Shown: piece after piece, positions 56,730-64,000 of the stretch
Numbering within the stretch: position 1 is the first letter of the stretch
Layout of the letters: each line of letters begins with the position of its first letter
NCBI GenBank assembly: GCA_963838795.1
Contig: CAWISL010000005.1
Span: 124,001-188,000, forward strand
Direction: 5' to 3'
DNA length: 64,000 bases
DNA from: JAIBJN01 sp963838795
GTDB lineage: Bacteria > Actinomycetota > Thermoleophilia > Gaiellales > Gaiellaceae
Notes under the pieces: model-generated
Seen by the model: only the letters and a program-made list of their open reading frames with translations
Database searches by the model: none
Told to the model about the DNA's origin: nothing
Translations under genes and position numbers: made by a program

Positions 56730-57784
56730 GACGCCGTTGCCGCGGTCTCGAGCGCCCGCCGGCGCTCTTCCGCCGTGAGCGCCTCGGTGAGCTCGTCGAG
56801 GTCTCCGTCCAGCACGGAGTCCAGCCGATGGAGCGTGAGCTTGATGCGATGGTCGGTGACGCGGTTCTCGGGGAAGTTGTAGGTGCGGATCTTCTCCGCG
56901 CGGTCGCCGCTGCCGATCTGCGAGCGCCGCTGGGCCGAGAGCTCCTCCTGCTGGCGCCGCAGCTCAGCCTCGAGCAGCCGAGCACGAAGGACGCGCAACG
57001 CCTTCTGCTTGTTCTGGAGCTGCGACTTCTCGTCCTGCATGGCCACGACGATCCCGGTCGGCAGGTGGGTGATCCGCACCGCCGAGTCGGTCGTGTTCAC
57101 GCTCTGACCGCCCGGCCCAGTCGAGCGGTAGACGTCGATCTTGAGGTCGCCGGGTTCGAGCTCGACGTCGACCTCCTCGGCCTCCGGCATGACCGCGACA
57201 GTCGCCGTGGACGTGTGGATCCGTCCTTGCGACTCCGTCTCGGGCACGCGCTGGACGCGATGCGTCCCGCCCTCGAACTTGAACACGGAGTAGGCGCCCT
57301 CGCCCTTGACGGCGAAAGTGACGTCCTTGAACCCGCCGCCGTCGTTCGGCCCCGAGCCGAGCGGCTCCCACCTGTACCCGCGGCGTTCCGCGTAGCGCGT
57401 GAGCATGCGGAAGAGGTCGCCCGCCCAGAGCGCCGCCTCGTCGCCCCCGGCGCCCTGGCGGATCTCGACGACGACGTCCTTCGCGTCGTTGGGGTCGCGC
57501 TCGACGAGCGCGAGCTTCAGGTCCTCCTCGAGGCGCTCCAGCCTCTCCTCCAGCTCGGGGATCAGCTCCCGCAGGTCGGGGTCGGAGCGGGCGGCGTCGG
57601 CGTCGTCGCGGGCCTCGCGCCATTCCACCGCCAGCTTGTGCGGGCCTTCGAGCTCCTTCAGACGGCGGCCGGCGTCGGCGGCCGCGTTGCGGTCCGAGTA
57701 GAGGTCGGGGTCGTTCATGCGCTCCTGCGCCTCGGCGTAGGAGCGCTCGAGCTCCTCGACCAGGCTGTCGATCTGGGCCGTCAT
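56726..57784 (-). CDS. prfA: Peptide chain release factor 1
   Basis: 352 residues from ATG 57784; the longer frame upstream runs through the DUF1385 gene and is not conserved. GGQ motif at residues 225-227 (STGPGGQSVN), codon-recognition PxT motif as P-E-T at 181-183 (RVPETESQGRIHTS) instead of the commoner PAT, and the coiled-coil domain 1. Recognises UAA and UAG. UAG is used as a stop by several genes here. Confidence 0.96.
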   Translation of the reverse strand: MTAQIDSLVEELERSYAEAQERMNDPDLYSDRNAAADAGRRLKELEGPHKLAVEWREARDDADAARSDPDLRELIPELEERLERLEEDLKLALVERDPNDAKDVVVEIRQGAGGDEAALWAGDLFRMLTRYAERRGYRWEPLGSGPNDGGGFKDVTFAVKGEGAYSVFKFEGGTHRVQRVPETESQGRIHTSTATVAVMPEAEEVDVELEPGDLKIDVYRSTGPGGQSVNTTDSAVRITHLPTGIVVAMQDEKSQLQNKQKALRVLRARLLEAELRRQQEELSAQRRSQIGSGDRAEKIRTYNFPENRVTDHRIKLTLHRLDSVLDGDLDELTEALTAEERRRALETAATAS

Positions 57785-57828
57785 GACCGGCTCAGGATAG
57801 CCCCGCCCGGGGCCGCGCCAGCCAGGCT

Positions 57829-58743
57829 CTACGCCATGACCTCGACCTTGCGCTCCTCCGGCGTCAGCCGGCCCTCGAGGCGGAGCACCTCGTGGAGCGC
57901 GCGGATCGAGACCTCGATCTGGTCGAGCGAGGGAGCACGCGTCGTCAGGCGCTGGAGCCAGAGTCCCGGCGCGAGGACGACGCGGAGGATCGGGTTCTGC
58001 GGATGCTTGCCCGCGAAGCGGATCACCTCGTAGGCGATGCCTGCGATCACCGGCAGGAGCAGGATGCGCGACGCGATCAACCAGAACCAGCCGGGCTGGC
58101 CGACGAAGGCGAAGACGAAGATCGCGATCACCATCACGTAGAGCAGGAACGCCGTGCCGCAGCGGACGTGGATGAGGCTGTGGCGTTGGACGGCCTCGGG
58201 CTCGAGCGGATCGCCGGCTTCGTAGGCGTTGATCGCCTTGTGCTCGGCCGCGTGGTACTGGAACACGCGCTTCAGGTCCGGCAGGAAGCCCACGATGACC
58301 AGGTAGAGGACGAAGATCGACACCCGAATGAGCCCCTCGACGACGACGAACCAACTCGTCGACTCGATCGGGAGCCAGCTCGTGATCAGCGCCGGCGAGA
58401 CCTTGAAGAGGAGGAGCGCGAAGCCGATCGCGATGCCGAAGGCGAAGAGGAGCTGCCCGCGCGAGATCTCCGTCTGGACCTCTCCGTCCTCGCCCTCCTC
58501 CTGGGCCGCGTAGTTCGCCGAGATGGCGAGGGCGCGAAAGCCGATCGCGAGCGACTCGCCGAGCGCGAAGACGCCCCGGACGACGGGGATGCGGGCCCAG
58601 CGGTGCTTGAGCAGGAACGAGGAGATCGGGCGGTTGACCTCCGCGATCTCGCCGTCGGGCTTCCGCACGGCCACCGACCAGGCGGACGGGCCGCGCATCA
58701 TCACGCCTTCCAGGACAGCCTGGCCGCCGATGGGCGCGCTCAT
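57829..58743 (-). CDS. DUF1385 (YqhQ-like) membrane protein
   Basis: 304 residues. N-terminal IGGQAVLEGVMMRGPSAWSVAVRKPDG (residues 5-31) is the DUF1385 signature; about five membrane helices (105-125, 145-165, 210-230, 235-255) and the FQYHAAEHKAINAYE and HVRCGTAFLLYVM motifs with conserved His, Glu and Cys residues follow. Function unknown. Frequently found next to rpmE and prfA in Gram-positive genomes, exactly as here. Confidence 0.9.
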   Translation of the reverse strand: MSAPIGGQAVLEGVMMRGPSAWSVAVRKPDGEIAEVNRPISSFLLKHRWARIPVVRGVFALGESLAIGFRALAISANYAAQEEGEDGEVQTEISRGQLLFAFGIAIGFALLLFKVSPALITSWLPIESTSWFVVVEGLIRVSIFVLYLVIVGFLPDLKRVFQYHAAEHKAINAYEAGDPLEPEAVQRHSLIHVRCGTAFLLYVMVIAIFVFAFVGQPGWFWLIASRILLLPVIAGIAYEVIRFAGKHPQNPILRVVLAPGLWLQRLTTRAPSLDQIEVSIRALHEVLRLEGRLTPEERKVEVMA

Positions 58744-58755
58744 CTTTGACGCCTC

Positions 58756-58980
58756 TTACTGCTCGTCGCTGCGCCGCGCGCCGGCCTTCTCCAGGCGGCG
58801 CTGGAACCGCTCGACACGGCCACCCGTGTCCACGAGCTTCTGCTTACCCGTGTAGAAGGGGTGGCATTCGGAGCAGATCTCGACATGAAGCTCGGCCTTC
58901 GTGGAGCGGGTTTCGAACGTGTTCCCGCAGGAACACGTGACGGTCGCGAGGACGTACTCGGGGTGGATATCGGTCTTCAT
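58756..58980 (-). CDS. rpmE: Ribosomal protein bL31
   Basis: 74 residues from ATG 58980 (the open frame upstream is not conserved). C-plus type: Cys16, Cys18, Cys36 and Cys39 (CSCGN ... CSECHPFYTGKQ) form the zinc site. HPFYTGKQKLVDTGGRVERF is the family signature. The C-terminal ~15 residues are a basic extension. Confidence 0.95.
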   Translation of the reverse strand: MKTDIHPEYVLATVTCSCGNTFETRSTKAELHVEICSECHPFYTGKQKLVDTGGRVERFQRRLEKAGARRSDEQ

Positions 58981-59921
58981 GAATCGGCCGGGCGCTGGAC
59001 GGGCTTGAGGATACCAGAGGCCGTTTCCCGAGCCACGTTGCCACCCGAGACGACCACGGCCACGGTCGTGCCCTCGAGCGCGGGGATCTTCCCGGCGAGG
59101 AGCGCGGCGATCCCGGCTGCCGCGGCGGGCTCCACGGCGAGCTTCGCGCGCTCGTAGAGGAAGCGAAACCCCTCCTCGATCTCCTCCTCGGTGACCAGCA
59201 CGGGCTCGATGCCGAGCTCGAGGCCGAGCTCGATCGGAAGCGCGCCCGCGAAGGGCGCGTTGAGGCCGTCGGCGATCGAGCGCGGCGTCACCGGAACCGG
59301 CGCGCGGGCCGCGAGGCCGTCGTGGAACGCCGCCGAGCCTTCGGGCTCGACCGCGATCACACGCGTTCCCTCGAGGGCGACGGCGACCCCGGACACGAGC
59401 CCACCGCCACCGGTCGGGACGACCGCAACGTCGATCTCGGGGAGGTCCTGTGCGATCTCGAGGCCGACGGTGCCGGCACCGGCCACGATCAGCGGGTCGT
59501 CGAACGGGTGGACGAGCACCCGGCCGGTCCTCTCCCGGAGCTCGTCGAGGCGCGCGAAGACCTCCCGCGGCCCCGGGGCCTCCTGGTCGACGGTCGCGCC
59601 GTAGCCGAGAGCGGCCGCGCGCTTCGGCTCGCTCGCGCCCTGCCACATGACGACGAGACAGTCGATCCCCTCCACCGCGGAGCCGTACGCGAGGGCGCCC
59701 GCGTGGTTTCCCGCCGACGCGGAGATCACCCCGCGCCCGCGTTCCTCCGGCGTCAGCGACGCAAGCTTGTTGAGCACGCCGCGCGCCTTGAAGCTGCCGG
59801 TCTTCTGGAGCAGCTCCGCCTTCAGGAACGCGCGGCCACCGAACGAGCGGCCGAGCGTCTCCGAGGAGAGGAGCGGCGTCCGGAGCAGGCGGCTCCCGAC
59901 GACGGCCGCGGCTGCATCTAC
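58977..59921 (-). CDS. Threonine/serine dehydratase-like PLP enzyme (IlvA fold), start codon unclear
   Basis: About 314 residues. TGSFKARGV carries the PLP-binding Lys, SASAGNHAGALAYGS and VPTGGGGLVSG (phosphate-binding tetraglycine loop) identify the tryptophan-synthase-beta-fold threonine dehydratases; no ACT domain. Homology begins at VDAAAAVVGSRLLRTPLL, but no ATG/GTG/TTG lies close upstream: the only ones are inside ETF-QO (GTG about 60004) or after the essential Lys. A GTA codon overlapping the TAG stop of ETF-QO (59921-59918) is the position expected for a coupled start. Overlaps rpmE by 4 bases. Confidence 0.83.
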   Translation of the reverse strand, partial: VDAAAAVVGSRLLRTPLLSSETLGRSFGGRAFLKAELLQKTGSFKARGVLNKLASLTPEERGRGVISASAGNHAGALAYGSAVEGIDCLVVMWQGASEPKRAAALGYGATVDQEAPGPREVFARLDELRERTGRVLVHPFDDPLIVAGAGTVGLEIAQDLPEIDVAVVPTGGGGLVSGVAVALEGTRVIAVEPEGSAAFHDGLAARAPVPVTPRSIADGLNAPFAGALPIELGLELGIEPVLVTEEEIEEGFRFLYERAKLAVEPAAAAGIAALLAGKIPALEGTTVAVVVSGGNVARETASGILKPVQRPADS

Positions 59922-61618
59922 ATCTGGGCGTATTCGGGGCCGTCCCCGCCCTCGGGCGGCGTCAGCCGCCCGCCCTTGGCCGAGATCGCCCCGCACTGGA
60001 TGCAGTTCGCGGCCGTCACCTCGACATCGACGACGTTTCCGGCCGGGCTCGCCTCGCCCGCGATCTCGTAGACGTGCGCCGGGCACATGTGCACCCAGGC
60101 CTCGGCGACCTCGCGACGGACCTTCGTGTCCACCCGGATGTGGCTCGGGGCATCGTCGCGGGTCTTGTTGCCGGAGAGGTAGACGCTCGAGAGCTTGTCG
60201 AAGACGAGCTGTCCGTCGGGGGGCGGGTAGGCGCTCGCGCCGCCGCCGACGGCGACGGGGACGTCGGCGTCCCGCTCGAGCTTCTTCGTGCCCGGCGGGA
60301 TCGCGCCCAGCGTGGTGATCGAGACGCCTGCGACCAGCGCGCCGCGGTAGAAGCCCTTGCTGAACGCCGGCCGCGCGTTGCGAACGCGGTGGAGGTCGCT
60401 CCAGATGTAGCTGTCACGCACGGCCTCGTCGTACCCCTCGAGCGCTCCCGGCGCCCACGGGGTCTCCCCGGGCCCGACCGCGGCGACCGCGGCCTCGGCC
60501 GCCAGGAGCCCCGACTTCATCGCGTAGTGGACGCCCTTGAGCGCCGGTACGTTCACGAAGCCGGCGGAGTCGCCGACGACCATCCCGCCCGGGAAGGAAA
60601 GCCGGTCCGGCAGGGCCTGGAAGCCCCCCTCGGGAATGGTCTTCGCGCCCCAGGCGACGCGCGTCCCCCCGGCGAGGATGCCGCGGACGAACGGGTGCGT
60701 CTTCAGCTCCTGGAGCAGGTCGTGCACGGAGAGCGTGGCGTCGGTGTAGTCGAGCCCGACCACCATTCCTATCGCGACCTGGTCGTCACCGAGGGGATAG
60801 ATGAAGCTGCCGCCGAACTCCCGGTGGCGCTTGCCGGGGCGGAGTGGCCAGCCCATCGTGTGGATGACGCGGTTCAAGGGCTTCGGGACCTCCCAGACCT
60901 CCTTCACGCCGAGGGCGTAGACCTGGGGCCGCGACGCGAGGTCGAATCGCTGTGAGGCCACGCCTGCGAGGTGCCCCTGCGTCCCCTCCGCCAAAATCGT
61001 GACCCGCGCGCGGATGTCGGAGCCCGGCTCGAAGTTGGCGAGCTCCTCCCCGTCCTTGCCTCGGCCCCGGTCTCCCGTGCGGACGCCTCCGACCCGGCCG
61101 CCGCTGACGAGGAGCGTCCGTGCCGTTGTCTCGGGCACGAGGGTGACGCCGACCTCCTCCGCCTTCTCGGCCAGCCAGCGCCCGATCTCGGAGAGGGAGG
61201 CGACGTAGTGGTTGTGGTTCCACATCGGAGGCGGCGCCGGGACGCGCAGATGCCGCTTCGGGGTCAGGAAGTAGACGCCCTCGCGCACGACAGGCGCCCG
61301 AAAAGGCATGTCCTCGGTGAGCATCCCCGGGAACAGCTCCCGAAACCCGCGAGGGTTGACGACGACGCCCGAGAGCAGATGCGCGCCGGGAGCGCGGGCC
61401 TTCTCGACGACCGCGACCGGCACGTCCCCGAGCTGATCCCGGACTTCCGGGCGCTCCTCGAGGAGCTGGCCCGCGCGGATGGCGGCGGCGAGGCCGGCGG
61501 GACCGCCGCCGACGACGAGCACGCCGACGTCGATCCGCTCGTCCGGCGGGTCGGTCGGCTCGGCGACGAAGTCGCGCCAGTCGAAGGGAGGCGGGAAGTC
61601 GGCGGGCCTGACGCTCAT
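59918..61618 (-). CDS. Electron transfer flavoprotein-ubiquinone oxidoreductase (ETF-QO/FixC-FixX type)
   Basis: 566 residues. FAD-binding VLVVGGGPAGLAAAIRAGQ (about 30-48), GDSAGFVNVPALKGVHYAMKSG, and the C-terminal 4Fe-4S domain. In that domain I see Cys in VHMCPAHVYEI and two more in NCIQCGAISAK; the fourth ligand of the usual C-x2-C-x2-C group is replaced by Ile, so cluster binding may differ. Passes electrons from ETF to the quinone pool. Coupled to etfA by ATGA. Confidence 0.9.
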   Translation of the reverse strand: MSVRPADFPPPFDWRDFVAEPTDPPDERIDVGVLVVGGGPAGLAAAIRAGQLLEERPEVRDQLGDVPVAVVEKARAPGAHLLSGVVVNPRGFRELFPGMLTEDMPFRAPVVREGVYFLTPKRHLRVPAPPPMWNHNHYVASLSEIGRWLAEKAEEVGVTLVPETTARTLLVSGGRVGGVRTGDRGRGKDGEELANFEPGSDIRARVTILAEGTQGHLAGVASQRFDLASRPQVYALGVKEVWEVPKPLNRVIHTMGWPLRPGKRHREFGGSFIYPLGDDQVAIGMVVGLDYTDATLSVHDLLQELKTHPFVRGILAGGTRVAWGAKTIPEGGFQALPDRLSFPGGMVVGDSAGFVNVPALKGVHYAMKSGLLAAEAAVAAVGPGETPWAPGALEGYDEAVRDSYIWSDLHRVRNARPAFSKGFYRGALVAGVSITTLGAIPPGTKKLERDADVPVAVGGGASAYPPPDGQLVFDKLSSVYLSGNKTRDDAPSHIRVDTKVRREVAEAWVHMCPAHVYEIAGEASPAGNVVDVEVTAANCIQCGAISAKGGRLTPPEGGDGPEYAQM

Positions 61619-62574
61619 CCTCGGCGCTCCCTGACGAGTTGGGTCAGCCTGGGGACGATGTCGTGCAGGTCGCCGACGACCCCCACGTCGGCGTACTCGA
61701 AGATGGGCGCGTTCGGGTCCTTGTTGATGGCGACGATCGTCCCCGAGGCCTGCATCCCGACCTTGTGCTGGATCGCGCCGGAGATCCCGCAGGCGACGTA
61801 GAGCTTCGGCGCCACGGTCTTCCCCGTCTGGCCGACCTGGGCCGCGTAGGGGTACCAGCCGGCGTCGACGACGGCCCGCGTCGCCGCGACCGCCCCACCG
61901 AGCGCCGAGGCCAGCTCCTCGAGGAGCGCGAACCGCTCGGGCTCGCCGAGCCCGCGACCGCCCGCCACGATCACGTCGGCGTCCTCGATGGACGGGCCTT
62001 CGCTCTCGGCGTGAGCCCGTTCGACCATGACCGCCTTCGTCGAGAAGCCCTCCAGCTCGACGGCGACGTCCTCGACTGCCGCCTCGCCGCCCCTCTCCAC
62101 GGGCTCGAAGGTCCCGGAGCGGACGAGAGCCAGCCGCGGCTCCCCTCTCCAGCCGACGTCGACGAAGACGGAGTCCTGCAACGCGGGGCGCTTGCCGACG
62201 AGCGCCCCGTCGCGGAGCTCGAGATCGACGAGGTCCCAGTTGAGGCCGGCGCCGAGCCGCGCGGCGAGTCCGGCCGCGATGTCGGCCGAGAGGACGGACG
62301 CGCCGAAGAGAACGGTGTCGAAGCCGTGCGCGCCCACGAGCCCCGCGAGGACGTCCACGCGCGGCTGCGGAAGCGGCGCGGCGAGCGCCGGGTCGTCGGC
62401 GACGTAGACCGTCGTCGCGCCGTGGCGTCCGGCCTCCGGCGCCAGCGCCGTGACTCCGGAGCCGGTCACGACCGCCGCGACGTCCCCTGCGAGCTGGACG
62501 GCCTTCGAGAGCACCCCGAGCGACCCCTTGACGAGCTCGCCCTCGTGATCCTCGAGGAAAACAATGGCCCGCAC
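61615..62574 (-). CDS. etfA: Electron transfer flavoprotein subunit alpha
   Basis: 319 residues, GTG start sharing one base with the TAG of etfB. N-terminal domain followed by the FAD domain: VVAGGRGLGEPERFALLEELASALGGAVAATRAVVDAGW region, QVGQTGKTVAPKLYVACGISGAIQHKVGM and NKDPNAPIFEYADVGVVGDL are diagnostic. Forms ETF with EtfB, accepting electrons from acyl-CoA and other dehydrogenases. Confidence 0.95.
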   Translation of the reverse strand: MRAIVFLEDHEGELVKGSLGVLSKAVQLAGDVAAVVTGSGVTALAPEAGRHGATTVYVADDPALAAPLPQPRVDVLAGLVGAHGFDTVLFGASVLSADIAAGLAARLGAGLNWDLVDLELRDGALVGKRPALQDSVFVDVGWRGEPRLALVRSGTFEPVERGGEAAVEDVAVELEGFSTKAVMVERAHAESEGPSIEDADVIVAGGRGLGEPERFALLEELASALGGAVAATRAVVDAGWYPYAAQVGQTGKTVAPKLYVACGISGAIQHKVGMQASGTIVAINKDPNAPIFEYADVGVVGDLHDIVPRLTQLVRERRG

Positions 62575-63353
62575 TAGATCAGCTTCCTGTCGGTGAGGTA
62601 CTCGACGATCTTCTCGGCCGCGGCGCCGTCGTCCTCGATGCGGATGCTCTCCCCGCGCGAGGGCGGGTCGGCGAGGGCGAGCACCTCCGTCCGCGAGCCG
62701 GCGTCGCCCACCTCCTCGAGCGCCAGGCCGAGGTCGGCGGCGGCAAGCGTCTCGAAGGGCTTCTTCTTCGCTCCCATGATTCCCTTCAGGGAGGGGTAGC
62801 GGGGCTCGTTGATCGCGTCGGACACGGCCACGACGGCCGGAAGCGGGGCCTCGATGACGTCGTAGCCGTATTCGGTCTGGCGCTTGGCGGTCGCCTTGCC
62901 CTCGGCGAGCTCGAGACTCGCCGCCTGCGAGACGACCGGCAGCCGCAGCAGGTCGGCGAGCGCCGACCAGAGGACTGCGCCGTCGGAGTCCGAGCCCTGC
63001 TGGCCGAGGAGGACCAGATCTGGCTCCTCGCGCTCGACCGCCTTCGCGAGCGCGCGGGCGGTCGCGAGGAGGTCGGAGCCAGAGAGCGCGTCGTCGGCGA
63101 CGTGGACCGCGCGGTCGGCTCCGATCGCCAGCGCCTTGCGGAGCGAATCGGCGGCCCGCGCGGGCGCGACCATGACCGCGACCACCTCGCCCTCCCCGGT
63201 GCGCTCCTTGATGCGGAGCGCCTCCTCGAGCGCGTGGGCGTCGAACGGGTTGAGGGCGGCGGTGCCGCTGCGGTCGAGCCGGAGGGTCCCCGGGTCGATC
63301 CGCGTGCGCGCGGATGCTTCCGGCACCTCCTTGACACAGACGGCGAGCTTCAC
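62574..63353 (-). CDS. etfB: Electron transfer flavoprotein subunit beta
   Basis: 259 residues. MKLAVCVKEVP start, NPFDAHALEEALRIKE, LLGQQGSDSDGAVLWSALADLL (nucleotide-binding loop) and EPRYPSLKGIMGAKKKP (family signature) are all present. Partner of EtfA; first gene of the etfB-etfA-ETF-QO-dehydratase-rpmE run. Confidence 0.95.
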   Translation of the reverse strand: MKLAVCVKEVPEASARTRIDPGTLRLDRSGTAALNPFDAHALEEALRIKERTGEGEVVAVMVAPARAADSLRKALAIGADRAVHVADDALSGSDLLATARALAKAVEREEPDLVLLGQQGSDSDGAVLWSALADLLRLPVVSQAASLELAEGKATAKRQTEYGYDVIEAPLPAVVAVSDAINEPRYPSLKGIMGAKKKPFETLAAADLGLALEEVGDAGSRTEVLALADPPSRGESIRIEDDGAAAEKIVEYLTDRKLI

Positions 63354-63473
63354 CGGGGGCGGATCCTATCGAGCCGGCCCCGTGCGCCCGCTCAAGTCTT
63401 TACAGGTTCCTGCCGAAGGGTCTGGTAGTCTCCGCGCCTTCCAGGCGCCGCGCCGGAGCGTCGGACCGCTCGA
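63354..63473. promoter_or_regulatory. Divergent intergenic region between etfB and the M23 peptidase gene
   Basis: 120 bases. On the + strand TTTACA (63399-63404) and TAGTCT (63426-63431) resemble -35/-10 boxes but are 21 bases apart, longer than optimal. The etfB promoter on the - strand is not obvious. Both flanking genes are transcribed outward from here. Confidence 0.35.
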
Positions 63474-64000
63474 ATGAGCCGCCACCGGACGACAGCCGCA
63501 TCCCTTCTCGTCCTCCTTGCCGCGTGGGCCTTAGCAGGGACGGCGAGCGCCGGCGTCCCCCGACTGATCTTCCCGGTCCTCGGCGCGACGAGCTACTACG
63601 ACGACTTCGGCGCCCCGCGCCCGAGCGGTAGGCACCAGGGCAACGACCTGATGGCGGACAAGCGGACGCCGGTCGTCGCGGTCGAGGCGGGCCGGATCGT
63701 CAAGTACACGAGGTCTTCGAACGCCGGCTGCATGCTCTACCTCCACGGCAAGAGCGGCACGACCTACATGTACATCCACCTGAACAACGATCGCACGCTC
63801 CGAAACGACAACCGGGGCGGCTGCAGGAACAGGATCGCGTACGCGCCCGGGCTCGCGCGCCGCCAGTGGGTGCGCGCGGGCCAGCTGATTGCCTACGTGG
63901 GCGACTCCGGCGACGCGAACGGGATCATGTCGCACCTGCACTTCGAGGTGCACCCCAACGGCGGGCGGGCGGTCTCCCCGTACAGGTACCTCCGCCGAGC
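63474..64000 (+). CDS. Secreted M23-family metallopeptidase (3' truncated by window edge)
   Basis: 175 codons visible from ATG 63474, open to the end of the window. Signal peptide (SLLVLLAAWALAGTASAG, cleavage after ASA), then a LytM/M23 domain: zinc-ligand motif HQGNDLMA (H-x3-D), GRIVKYT, and the second motif HLHFEVHPNGG (HxH). Also two cysteines (GCMLYL and GGCRNR) that may form a disulfide. Probable peptidoglycan endopeptidase in the envelope. Confidence 0.88.
   Translation, partial: MSRHRTTAASLLVLLAAWALAGTASAGVPRLIFPVLGATSYYDDFGAPRPSGRHQGNDLMADKRTPVVAVEAGRIVKYTRSSNAGCMLYLHGKSGTTYMYIHLNNDRTLRNDNRGGCRNRIAYAPGLARRQWVRAGQLIAYVGDSGDANGIMSHLHFEVHPNGGRAVSPYRYLRR

Overview
The window looks like a stable chromosomal segment of a high-GC actinobacterium. 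GC-rich third codon positions, many ATGA/GTGA start-stop overlaps, a LytR-CpsA-Psr protein, WecA-type glycosyltransferase and F-type ATP synthase would fit a deep branch such as Thermoleophilia (Gaiellales/Solirubrobacterales). That placement is inference, because no rRNA or other decisive marker is present. I see no tRNA, rRNA, CRISPR array, phage gene, transposase or integrase, and no gene-free stretch longer than 300 bases; the longest is 23985-24216.

Region A (1-16808, + strand) is one long run of 17 closely packed genes. It starts with a branched-chain-type ABC importer (two permeases, lipoprotein, two ATPases). Then come two UPF0261/Tm-1-like proteins, a TIM-barrel phosphoenolpyruvate-hydrolase-like protein, a cupin, an FAD oxidase, two sugar-phosphate isomerase/epimerase-type TIM barrels, a creatininase-family hydrolase, a DeoR regulator, two Gfo/Idh/MocA dehydrogenases and a DhnA-type aldolase. 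It reads as a carbohydrate or cyclic-polyol catabolic operon that I cannot match to a described pathway, and it is the best candidate for an undescribed system.

Region B (16789-24216) faces it on the - strand: a sugar ABC importer (lipoprotein, ATPase, permease with an apparent frameshift) followed by glycolate oxidase glcD-glcE-glcF. A divergent ROK regulator (24217-25422, +) probably controls it.

Region C (25592-35686, -) holds two nucleotidyltransferases, a cupin and methionine-cycle genes (mtnA, ahcY, metH) plus an LCP cell-wall protein. Region D (35729-50184, -) is an F1Fo ATP synthase locus split in two: atpI-B-E-F-H-A-G (50184-45127) and atpD-C (37671-35729). Between the halves lie a kelch protein, an opp peptide ABC operon (oppD frameshifted) and a zinc-finger anti-sigma-like gene. 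atpA and atpG read through as a single frame without a stop.

Region E (50305-63353, mostly -) is housekeeping: PLP decarboxylase, WecA-like transferase, upp, glyA, tsaC, prmC, prfA, a DUF1385 protein, rpmE, a threonine-dehydratase-like enzyme and the ETF module (ETF-QO, etfA, etfB). A secreted M23 peptidase gene runs off the right edge.

Three cross-cutting observations stand out. (1) Three intergenic elements of about 160-170 bp (25419-25588, 40218-40389, about 55739-55905) are bounded by imperfect inverted repeats and start at the TAG stop of the gene before them. (2) Three genes (aldolase, mtnA, dehydratase) lack a canonical start codon where homology demands one, each after a gene ending in TAG. 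(3) Two single-base frameshifts and one missing stop could be real or assembly errors.
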